The notes beneath the pieces are model-generated. The model did no database searches. It was not told the DNA's origin and worked only from the letters and a program-made list of their open reading frames with translations. Shown one piece after another: positions 1 through 5,369 of a DNA stretch of 5,369 nucleotides. The DNA lies in NCBI GenBank assembly GCA_902796045.1, contig CADBNQ010000135.1, forward strand, positions 1-5,369. Reading direction: 5' to 3'. Origin of the DNA: an uncultured Lachnospiraceae bacterium (GTDB taxonomy: Bacteria > Bacillota > Clostridia > Lachnospirales > Lachnospiraceae). Each line of letters starts with the position of its first letter. Position 1 is the first letter of the stretch. The translations under genes and the position numbers were made by a program.

Positions 1-671
1 AGCAGGACATCCCTGCGGATCAGAGAGGAGATGATCCGGATATACTCTTCGTAGAAATCATGATGAGAACGCATCTCCTCAAAGCCGATATCAAGATAGA
101 CTACTGTATCCGGATCCAGGGACGATTCATGGATCAGCTGGTCCATCTCGTCCGGACAGAAGTGAAAAGCTGCCGAGAGGCAGGCTGCTCTGGAGAAAAC
201 GTCATTGTGCTTCAGAACAGCATAGAGGCTCATCAGCCCTCCCATGGAGCTTCCCGCTATCATGGTGTGCTCCCTGTCAGGAAGTGTAGGGTAAGCTGCA
301 TCGATCATCGGCTTTAATTCGCTGATCATCCACCGCATGGTGATCTGTCCCAGCCCCTGGACATAGCCAAAGTAGGGATCATAGAAAGAATAGGGGGAAT
401 ACTCACATAAGCGGGCGTTGTCAGGCCCGTGGTTGCACTCGACAGCCACAATGATCATCTGTGTCTGTGTCCGGTCCATGTATTCTTGCATCCTCCAGCT
501 CCTGCCGTAGGTGGCGTGAGAATCAAAGAAAACATTGTGTCCGTCGAACATGTACAGAACCGGATAGCGGAGATCCGGTTCTGTCTCGTAAGATTCAGGC
601 AGATAGATATAAGCCAGTCGTTTTTCTTCGTGGGTCAGTTCAGGGATGGTGATGTCCCATGTTTTTACCAT
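1..671 (-). CDS. Putative esterase, alpha/beta-hydrolase fold (C-terminus cut by window edge)
   Basis: The minus-strand frame is open from an ATG at 671-669 to the window edge (223 codons seen, no stop). It reads as a member of the putative esterase family (PF00756, esterase D-like), which hydrolyses esters or acyl conjugates. Visible features are an early beta-strand with YPVLYMFDGHN at about residues 36-46, typical of the family's oxyanion side, and the nucleophile elbow GSSMGG at 140-145 with Ser142 as predicted nucleophile. A later strand, VYLDIGFEE (191-199), probably carries the acid of the triad, and the catalytic His would lie outside the window. There is no signal peptide, so it is likely cytoplasmic. 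The start lies 16 nt after the hydrogenase stop, with a purine-rich GAGAGAG (687-681) nine bases upstream as a modest ribosome binding site, so co-transcription with the hydrogenase is likely. The substrate cannot be told from sequence, and a functional tie to hydrogen metabolism is not evident. Confidence 0.87.
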   Translation of the reverse strand, partial: MVKTWDITIPELTHEEKRLAYIYLPESYETEPDLRYPVLYMFDGHNVFFDSHATYGRSWRMQEYMDRTQTQMIIVAVECNHGPDNARLCEYSPYSFYDPYFGYVQGLGQITMRWMISELKPMIDAAYPTLPDREHTMIAGSSMGGLMSLYAVLKHNDVFSRAACLSAAFHFCPDEMDQLIHESSLDPDTVVYLDIGFEEMRSHHDFYEEYIRIISSLIRRDVL

Positions 672-687
672 CAGTTGATACTCTCTC

Positions 688-2226
688 TTACTCTTCTTTG
701 AAATCAAACAGCCCTTCTTCTATATCATGGAGCATATCCTGATAGTTGCTGTTGTAAGCATGGGCATTGGTGGACTGTTTAACGTGTTTGTTGACTGCAG
801 CAGTAGATTTGGGTATGGGCTGTACAGTACCGGCACCGCCTACGCAGCCTCCGGGGCAGGCCATTCCTTCCAGCAGGCAGCCGTTCAGCTTCCCTTTTTT
901 GGCCATAAGCAGCATCTTACGGCAGTTATCCAGACCTTCTGCATGCTCAATCTTTACTTCCCGGTCAGGATACTTGTTTGCGATGACATTGACTACAGCC
1001 TGGGCAACTCCGCCGGAGATGGCAAAGCGCCGGCCGTCTCCGCTGGCTCCGTGCATGGACTTGTCTTCGGGGAGGTCTGCGAAGTTGACATTCCTTGCCT
1101 CGAACATACCCTTTACTTCCTCGAAAGTCAGGACAAAGTCAACATCACTCCGGATGGTCCTTCTTCCGGCTTCCAGTTTTTTAGCCGCGCAGGGACCGAT
1201 AAAAGCAACCTTGCAGCCAGGATGGAGACGCTTCATAATCCTTGCGGTAAGGACCATAGGAGTCAGAGCCATGGAGATATTCTCCGCCTGGTCAGGGAAG
1301 AGCTTCTTAACCATGACAGCCCATGCCGGGCAGCAGGAAGTGCCCATATAAGGCTTCTCTGCCGGTACCTCGCGGATGAAATCATCTGCTTCCTCCAGGG
1401 TACAGAGGTCCGCGCCGATGGCGACCTCTACCACATCTTCAAAACCAAGCGCCTGGAAGGCTGGTCTCAGCTTCCGGGGAGTCATGTCCGGACCGAACTG
1501 GCCGTCCACAGCCGGCGCGATGGCTGCATATACCGGGACATCAGACCGGATAGCCTGGATGGTCTGGAAGATCTGGGCCTTGTCTGCGATCGCACCGAAA
1601 GGACAGTTGGCAAGACACATACCGCAGCTGACACATTTCTCCTGGTTGATGTCGGCTCTGCCGAATTCATCAGAACTGATTGCCTTCATGCCGCAGGCTC
1701 TTGCGCAGGGCCGTTCCAGACGCAGGATCGCATTGTAAGGACATACCTGCATACATCTGCCGCATTTGATGCATTTGTCCTGATCGATAAAGGATCTGCC
1801 GTTCTTAAAGGAAATAGCGTCCTTGGGACAGACTTCATGGCAGGGATGAGCCAGACAGCCCTGGCAGCCGTCAGTCACGGTCACTTCGTTGTCCGGGCAG
1901 GCATGACAGGCAAATTTGATCACATCGATCAGGGGCGGCTCATAGTATTTCTCAGGCTTGACACATTCCTCTGCTCCTGTGGAAACCGGCGCATGCTCAG
2001 AAGCCTTGCGGAGGTTCAGCCCCATGGCCATCCTCATCCGCTCCTTGACGATGGCTCTCTCCAGGAAAACACTCTCCCTGTAAGTGGAAACTTCCCCGGG
2101 GATGATCCGGTAAGGGATCAGTTCCATCTCAGACAGGTCGCCTTCTTTGTAATTATAAGATAATTTTGCAACCTCTGCGTAGACTCTCTTTCTGATATCA
2201 TTGACTGAAGTATAGATTCCTCTCAT
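688..2226 (-). CDS. hydA: Monomeric [FeFe] hydrogenase, group B type
   Basis: Cytoplasmic iron hydrogenase, 512 aa, interconverting protons and H2, probably with ferredoxin as electron partner. About 95 N-terminal residues carry no Fe-S motif, and there is no plant-type 2Fe-2S domain as in long group A enzymes. A cysteine-rich ferredoxin region follows: C121/124/129/133, C152/155/158/162 and C198/201/204/208, plus two extra pairs, C107/C110 and C174/C178. The H-cluster domain has L1 TSCCPAW (296-302), L2 GPCAAKK (344-350) and L3 EGMACPGGC (453-461). C299, C346, C457 and C461 are the expected cluster ligands and C298 the proton-relay cysteine. By manual alignment, the relay acids E279 and E282 of the clostridial enzyme CpI correspond to E279 and D282 here. 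L2 has Gly where group A enzymes have Met. The extra N-terminal cysteines and lack of NADH-binding partners fit the group B1/B3 family rather than bifurcating enzymes. The start is the ATG at 2226, six bases after AAGGAGG; an in-frame TTG at 2232 overlaps that site and is rejected. The gene symbol is used generically. Confidence 0.93.
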   Translation of the reverse strand: MRGIYTSVNDIRKRVYAEVAKLSYNYKEGDLSEMELIPYRIIPGEVSTYRESVFLERAIVKERMRMAMGLNLRKASEHAPVSTGAEECVKPEKYYEPPLIDVIKFACHACPDNEVTVTDGCQGCLAHPCHEVCPKDAISFKNGRSFIDQDKCIKCGRCMQVCPYNAILRLERPCARACGMKAISSDEFGRADINQEKCVSCGMCLANCPFGAIADKAQIFQTIQAIRSDVPVYAAIAPAVDGQFGPDMTPRKLRPAFQALGFEDVVEVAIGADLCTLEEADDFIREVPAEKPYMGTSCCPAWAVMVKKLFPDQAENISMALTPMVLTARIMKRLHPGCKVAFIGPCAAKKLEAGRRTIRSDVDFVLTFEEVKGMFEARNVNFADLPEDKSMHGASGDGRRFAISGGVAQAVVNVIANKYPDREVKIEHAEGLDNCRKMLLMAKKGKLNGCLLEGMACPGGCVGGAGTVQPIPKSTAAVNKHVKQSTNAHAYNSNYQDMLHDIEEGLFDFKEE

Positions 2227-2232
2227 AGTCAA

Positions 2233-2239
2233 CCTCCTT
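2233..2239 (-). promoter_or_regulatory. Ribosome binding site of the group B hydrogenase gene
   Basis: The minus strand reads AAGGAGG, a near-perfect Shine-Dalgarno match, with a six-base spacer (TTGACT) to the ATG at 2226-2224. This decides the start: the in-frame TTG at 2232-2230 directly abuts the motif and could not use it. Confidence 0.9.
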
Positions 2240-2279
2240 ACTTAAAGGTTAGAATCAGTTTGTGAACAGGTATATTTTC

Positions 2280-2308
2280 CGTATCAATTTTACAATCTAA
2301 TCGTATCA
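2280..2308 (-). repeat. Direct repeat TGATACG, 22-bp period, over the hydrogenase promoter
   Basis: TGATACG occurs at 2308-2302 and again at 2286-2280 on the minus strand, 22 bp apart, which is close to two helical turns. The first copy overlaps the extended -10 element; the second falls just downstream of the predicted transcription start. Both would face the same side of the helix, so they could be a tandem operator. A seven-base repeat in an AT-rich region could also be chance. Confidence 0.35.
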
Positions 2309-2328
2309 CATAAAGGGTGAAGCGTCAA
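2300..2328 (-). promoter_or_regulatory. Sigma-A-type promoter of the hydrogenase-esterase unit
   Basis: On the minus strand, TTGACG (2328-2323, five of six matches to the -35 consensus) is followed after exactly 17 bases by TACGAT (2305-2300, four of six matches to the -10 consensus). A TG one base upstream of the -10 (TGA at 2308-2306) makes it an extended -10 element. Transcription would start near 2293, giving a leader of about 67 nt before the ATG. Read by eye, with no transcript data. Confidence 0.68.
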
Positions 2329-2331
2329 AAG

Positions 2332-2349
2332 AATTAGACAGTTCTGATT
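2332..2349. promoter_or_regulatory. Candidate operator: inverted repeat between the two -35 boxes
   Basis: AATTAGACAGTTCTGATT is an imperfect palindrome of the form AATnAGA-N4-TCTnATT, with six of nine base pairs matching. It lies between the -35 box of the hydrogenase promoter (2323-2328) and that of the hydS promoter (2348-2353), and overlaps the latter by two bases. A protein bound here could affect both divergent promoters. I do not recognise the motif as a known regulator site. Confidence 0.35.
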
Positions 2350-2377
2350 GAAGAAAAGGGTTGATTTATGTTAAAAT
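2348..2377 (+). promoter_or_regulatory. Sigma-A-type promoter of the hydS-phosphatase unit
   Basis: TTGAAG (2348-2353, four of six matches) is followed after 18 bases by TAAAAT (2372-2377, five of six matches), with an extended -10 TGT at 2369-2371. The predicted transcription start is near 2384, which leaves a leader of about 40 nt before the GTG start of hydS. A competing TTGATT at 2361-2366 has no good -10 at 16 to 18 bases and is less likely to be the -35 box. Confidence 0.5.
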
Positions 2378-2394
2378 TATAAAAATGTAAACAT
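2368..2394. repeat. Imperfect 27-bp palindrome over the hydS -10 region
   Basis: The arms start ATGTT (2368-2372) and end AACAT (2390-2394), and 10 of 13 possible base pairs match around a centre at 2381. It spans the predicted -10 and start point of the hydS promoter, a usual place for a repressor operator. The high A+T content makes chance pairing easier, so this is only a candidate. Confidence 0.3.
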
Positions 2395-2411
2395 GACAGA
2401 TATGATTGAAT

Positions 2412-2419
2412 GAGGTGAT
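2412..2419 (+). promoter_or_regulatory. Ribosome binding site of hydS, deciding a GTG start
   Basis: GAGGTGAT is an eight-base match to the 3' end of 16S rRNA and is followed after AGCT by GTG at 2424. The longer in-frame start, TTG at 2406, has no Shine-Dalgarno upstream, and the GTG at 2415 lies inside the site itself. Translation therefore very probably begins at 2424. Confidence 0.85.
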
Positions 2420-2423
2420 AGCT

Positions 2424-4100
2424 GTGGCGGAACATCTGAGACTGAAGAAATCGAATTGTAGAAACTGTTATAAGTGTATCAGACACTGTCCGGTGAAGTC
2501 AATCCGCTTCTCTGCCGGCCAGGCCAATATCATTGGTGATGAGTGCATCCTCTGCGGTCACTGCTTTGTAGTCTGTCCCCAGGGGGCAAAAGAGATTGTG
2601 GATGAGACAGAGAAAGTCAAAGTCCTGCTTGCCGGCGGCACACCGGTCATCGCGTCCCTCGCCCCATCATTTATTGCCAATTATGACGGGGCCGGGATCG
2701 AGAGTATGAGAGATGCCCTAAAGAAGCTGGGCTTTTATGATGTGGAAGAGACTGCCATTGGGGCAACTATGGTCAAGCGTGAGTATGACAGAATGCTGAT
2801 GGAGGAGAACCGGGATGTCCTGATCTCGTCCTGCTGCCCTTCCATCAACCTGCTGATCCGGAAATATTTTAAGTCCCTTCTTCCTTATCTGGCAGACGTA
2901 GCAACTCCCATGTACGCCCACTGCGCTGATATCAAGAGGCGGATTCCGGATGCAAAGACGGTCTTTATCGGACCCTGCGTGGCCAAAAAGGATGAAGGGG
3001 AGATGTCAGAGGATGTCGTGGACGCTGTCCTCACCTTTGAAGAGCTGACCAACTGGATGCAGGAGGAGGGTGTTGTACCGGAGAAGAAGAGCATCCCTGA
3101 GGAGAAAAGCCGGGCCAGGTTCTTCCCCACCACCGGCGGGATCATCAAGACCATGACCTGCGAAGCCCGGGACTATTCATACTTTGCAATTGACGGAGTT
3201 TCTAACTGCATTGCCGCCCTCCAGGACATCGCAGGAGGACAGGTCCATAAGTGCTTTATCGAGATGTCCGCCTGCCCTGGAAGCTGTATAGGCGGACCTG
3301 TCATGGAGAAATACCATCCCGGCCCCGTCAGAGACTATATGATGGTGGCATCCTATGCAGGAACAGAGGATTTCGATACGCCCCAGCCGGAGATATCGGA
3401 GATGAAATATCTCTATGAGCCTATGGATCATGATCGGAACATGCCCACTGAAGCCCAGATAACCGCCATCCTCCACGAGATGGGCAAGTATCAGCCCGAG
3501 GATGAGCTCAACTGCGGATCATGCGGCTACGATTCCTGTCGTGACAAGGCAGTGGCCATCTTCCAGGGGAAAGCCGACAGCTCCATGTGTCTTCCTTTCC
3601 TGATGGAGAAGGCCGAGAGCTTTTCCGATACGATCGTCAAGAACACCCCCAATGCCCTGATTGTGGTCAATGACCGGCTGGAAGTCCAGCAGATCAATGA
3701 GTCAGCCTGCCGGCTGATGAATATCCGCCGGGAGTCAGATATACTGGGCGACCAGATCGTCCGCATCCTGGAACCCGATGTTTTCAAGAGTGCCCTGCGG
3801 AGCAACAGGAGTATCCACAACCACATGGTCTACCTTGCCGAATATTCCTGCTACGTGGACCAGACAGTGATCCCCGCGGAAAACGGCCGTTTTGTCATCT
3901 GCATCATGCGGGATGTGACGGATGAGATGCATGAGCGCCTCAGGAAAGAGGATATCAGCAGGGAGACTGCTGAGGTGGCAGACCGTGTTGTAGATAAACA
4001 GATGCGAATCGTTCAGGAGATTGCTTCCCTGCTGGGTGAAACAGCCGCAGAGACCAAGATCGCCTTGTCAAAACTGAAGGAGTCTATTGCTGATGAATGA
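2424..4100 (+). CDS. hydS: Putative sensory [FeFe] hydrogenase with PAS domain (HydS, group C3 type)
   Basis: Soluble 558-residue protein, predicted to sense H2 or redox state. Domains in order are two 4Fe-4S ferredoxin motifs (C12/15/18/22 and C41/44/47/51) and an H-cluster domain at about 65-310. L1 there is SSCCPS (135-140), L2 GPCVAKK (183-189) and L3 EMSACPGSC (280-288). Next come a further Fe-S motif of the PF04060 type (C364/367/372/389), a PAS domain at about 398-505, and a charged C-terminal helix (507-558) that may contact the partner. Ligand cysteines C138, C185, C284 and C288 are all present, as is the relay cysteine C137. The Met residues flanking the cluster in catalytic enzymes are replaced by G183 and S282, substitutions known from sensory hydrogenases. 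The downstream phosphatase gene overlaps by 8 nt, which matches the phosphatase-linked C3 class. The PAS ligand is unknown. The sensing role rests on architecture and family and is not shown by sequence alone; weak catalytic activity is also possible. Confidence 0.9.
   Translation: MAEHLRLKKSNCRNCYKCIRHCPVKSIRFSAGQANIIGDECILCGHCFVVCPQGAKEIVDETEKVKVLLAGGTPVIASLAPSFIANYDGAGIESMRDALKKLGFYDVEETAIGATMVKREYDRMLMEENRDVLISSCCPSINLLIRKYFKSLLPYLADVATPMYAHCADIKRRIPDAKTVFIGPCVAKKDEGEMSEDVVDAVLTFEELTNWMQEEGVVPEKKSIPEEKSRARFFPTTGGIIKTMTCEARDYSYFAIDGVSNCIAALQDIAGGQVHKCFIEMSACPGSCIGGPVMEKYHPGPVRDYMMVASYAGTEDFDTPQPEISEMKYLYEPMDHDRNMPTEAQITAILHEMGKYQPEDELNCGSCGYDSCRDKAVAIFQGKADSSMCLPFLMEKAESFSDTIVKNTPNALIVVNDRLEVQQINESACRLMNIRRESDILGDQIVRILEPDVFKSALRSNRSIHNHMVYLAEYSCYVDQTVIPAENGRFVICIMRDVTDEMHERLRKEDISRETAEVADRVVDKQMRIVQEIASLLGETAAETKIALSKLKESIADE
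4077..4082 (+). promoter_or_regulatory. Ribosome binding site of the phosphatase gene, inside hydS
   Basis: AAGGAG lies within the last codons of hydS, ten bases before the ATG at 4093. A TTG at 4087 would be only four bases away, too close for good initiation, so the ATG is preferred. The ATG overlaps the hydS stop codon region (ATGAATGA, 4093-4100), which allows translational coupling. Confidence 0.7.
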
Positions 4101-5268
4101 TTTATTTGCGGATATCGGATATAAAAGTATTAATCATGCGGGAGAACAGCTTTGCGGAGACCATGTTGATGTAGTGGAGCAGGGTGAGGATTCCACAGTG
4201 ATCGTCCTTGCAGACGGCCTGGGGAGCGGCGTCAAGGCCAGCATCCTGTCCACCCTGACTTCAAAGATCATTTCCACCATGATCGCCCAGGGGATCTCCA
4301 TCGAAGAGTGTGTCTCCACCATCGCTGCCACTCTCCCAGTGTCTTCGGAGCACGGGGTTGCCTACTCGACATTTACCATCATTCACCTGAAGCACAATCA
4401 GACGGCAGAGCTGATCCAGTATGATAACCCCCATATTATCATGATCAGGAATGATGACCTGTACGACTATCCCATGATGGAGATGAACATTGACGGAAAG
4501 AAAATCTTCCGTACAAATATCCGGCTGAGGGAGAATGATATTTTTGTAGCCATGAGTGACGGCTGCCCTCATGCCAGTGCAGACCTGGCCTACAATAATA
4601 ACTGGAAGAGGGAGGACATTGCCGATTTTATGCTGGCCATGTCCATCGCAGGATACACGGCCAAGTCCCTATGCACCCTTCTTGTGGATGAATGCAACAA
4701 GCTTTACGAGGGAAGACCATTAGATGATGCCACAGCCTGTGTGGTCAGGATCAGGAAGAGGGCGCCGATGAACATCCTCTTCGGACCCCCAAAGAATCCT
4801 GATGACAGTGACCGGATGATGAGCCTCTTCTTCTCAAAGAAAGGCAAGCATATCATCTGCGGCGGGACAACCTCGGCCATAGCGGCCAAATGGCTGGGCA
4901 GGAAGCTCAATGTCAGTACCGAGTACCAGACAGGGTCTGATGTGCCCCCCATTTCGGAGATCGAGGGCGTGGACCTGGTCACCGAAGGAGTGGTGACCAT
5001 GGGCCGGGTGGAACTGTATGCAAGGGATTACCTCAATGACAACGAATACTATGACACCTGGCGGTTCGGACGGGACGGCGCTTCGCGCATATGTCAGCTT
5101 CTCTTTGAAGAGGCAACTGACATCAACTTCTATGTAGGAAAGGCAGTCAACCCCGCCCACCAGGATCCTGATCTACCCCTGAACTTTAATCTGAAAATGA
5201 ATCTGGTCAAAGATCTTTCCAGAGACCTTAAAAAGATGGGCAAGCATGTCAAAGTAAGCTATTATTAA
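4093..5268 (+). CDS. SpoIIE/PP2C-family serine/threonine phosphatase with extra C-terminal domain
   Basis: Soluble 391-residue protein with no membrane segment. Residues 1 to about 222 form a SpoIIE-type (PPM/PP2C) phosphatase domain, a metal-dependent enzyme that removes phosphate from Ser or Thr. Its metal-binding motifs are ADGLGSG (40-46, Asp41), MSDG (154-157, Asp156) and DDAT (211-214). Family members such as RsbU and SpoIIE act on phosphorylated anti-sigma antagonists; the substrate here is unknown. Residues 225-391 form a second domain that I do not recognise. It looks mixed alpha/beta, with ILFGPP (228-233), ICGGTTSAIAA (255-265), a stretch around VDLVTEGVVTMGRVE (293-307), and a basic end. 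No sensor domain is fused to the phosphatase, so the signal probably comes from HydS, whose gene overlaps by 8 nt and must be co-transcribed. The start is the ATG at 4093 rather than the TTG at 4087. No clear terminator follows the stop codon. Confidence 0.88.
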   Translation: MNDLFADIGYKSINHAGEQLCGDHVDVVEQGEDSTVIVLADGLGSGVKASILSTLTSKIISTMIAQGISIEECVSTIAATLPVSSEHGVAYSTFTIIHLKHNQTAELIQYDNPHIIMIRNDDLYDYPMMEMNIDGKKIFRTNIRLRENDIFVAMSDGCPHASADLAYNNNWKREDIADFMLAMSIAGYTAKSLCTLLVDECNKLYEGRPLDDATACVVRIRKRAPMNILFGPPKNPDDSDRMMSLFFSKKGKHIICGGTTSAIAAKWLGRKLNVSTEYQTGSDVPPISEIEGVDLVTEGVVTMGRVELYARDYLNDNEYYDTWRFGRDGASRICQLLFEEATDINFYVGKAVNPAHQDPDLPLNFNLKMNLVKDLSRDLKKMGKHVKVSYY

Positions 5269-5369
5269 GCATTTATTAACTAAAACTTCCCACATGAGAA
5301 CTGTATAGAGTCTGTCATCATCGGTATCTGCCGGTACATGACTTCAGAAATGTACTGTTTCATCATTCA
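5269..5369. other. Non-coding end of window with a weak inverted repeat
   Basis: No gene is supported here. The arms CGGTACAT (5332-5339) and ATGTACTG (5350-5357) can pair over eight positions, one of them G-T, around a ten-base loop. Only three T residues follow, so it is a poor candidate for a Rho-independent terminator. A 28-codon minus-strand frame, starting at 5366, has no visible ribosome binding site. Confidence 0.4.

Noticed and set aside
60..701. Plus-strand open frames in the first 700 bases
   Set aside because: The minus strand here encodes a continuous esterase frame with a GSSMGG nucleophile elbow. The plus-strand frames are short and lack family features.
727..2163. Long open frame of 478 codons on the plus strand, opposite the group B hydrogenase
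   Set aside because: It lies antisense to a gene with clear hydrogenase motifs, has no ribosome binding site, and its translation shows no recognisable domain. It is a shadow frame caused by codon bias.
688..2226. Electron-bifurcating NADH-ferredoxin hydrogenase
   Set aside because: No HydB or HydC type subunit genes are present, and the protein lacks the N-terminal 2Fe-2S domain usual for bifurcating HydA. Partners elsewhere in the genome cannot be excluded, but the motifs fit group B.
2257..2290. Possible Rex (NADH-responsive) operator at TTGTGAA in the intergenic region
   Set aside because: Only one half-site matches. No TTCACAA or TTAACAA half follows at the spacing Rex needs. ATGTTAA at 2368 and TAAACAT at 2388 are likewise 13 bases apart instead of 4.
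2406..2423. TTG at 2406 as the start of hydS, giving 564 residues
   Set aside because: It has no Shine-Dalgarno, whereas GAGGTGAT is ideally placed for the GTG at 2424.
5332..5357. Rho-independent terminator after the phosphatase gene
   Set aside because: The stem is weak, with a G-T pair and a ten-base loop, it is 63 bases past the stop, and only three T residues follow.
1..5369. CRISPR arrays, tRNA or rRNA genes, insertion sequences or phage genes
   Set aside because: No repeat-spacer pattern, RNA gene, transposase motif or terminal inverted repeat was seen. The window is almost fully occupied by four metabolic and regulatory genes.

Overview
The window looks like the chromosome of an anaerobic, fermentative member of the Clostridia (Bacillota), probably close to Lachnospiraceae or related gut clostridia. 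The reasons are two oxygen-sensitive [FeFe] hydrogenases, strong AGGAGG-type ribosome binding sites, a SpoIIE-type phosphatase and an AT-rich intergenic region beside moderate-GC genes. There is no rRNA or other taxonomic marker, so the placement is inferred from gene content only.

Layout: two divergent transcription units share one intergenic region of about 200 bp (2227-2423). To the left, on the minus strand, are a monomeric [FeFe] hydrogenase of the group B type (688-2226) and, 16 nt behind it, an alpha/beta-hydrolase-fold esterase (671 to beyond base 1, C-terminus cut off by the window edge). To the right, on the plus strand, are a PAS-domain [FeFe] hydrogenase of the putative sensory HydS type (2424-4100) and, overlapping it by 8 nt, a SpoIIE/PP2C-family serine/threonine phosphatase with an extra C-terminal domain of unknown function (4093-5268). 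The last 101 bases hold no gene that I can support.

How the genes may work together: the group B enzyme is the likely catalytic hydrogenase, exchanging electrons with ferredoxin. HydS carries a complete set of H-cluster cysteines, with ferredoxin clusters in front and a further Fe-S motif, a PAS domain and a terminal helix behind. It is therefore built to pass an H2 or redox signal to a partner. The overlapping phosphatase gene is the obvious partner. This matches the known arrangement of phosphatase-linked (group C3) sensory [FeFe] hydrogenases. The phosphatase substrate (a phosphorylated anti-sigma antagonist or similar) and any matching kinase are not in the window. H-cluster maturases (HydE, HydF, HydG) are also not here and must be encoded elsewhere.

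The shared intergenic region contains two back-to-back sigma-A-type promoters. It also has an inverted repeat placed between their -35 boxes, a 7-bp direct repeat with 22-bp spacing over the hydrogenase promoter, and an imperfect palindrome over the hydS -10 region. These are candidate operators read by eye. All three internal gene starts were set from Shine-Dalgarno position and differ from the longest open frames, which begin with upstream TTG codons.
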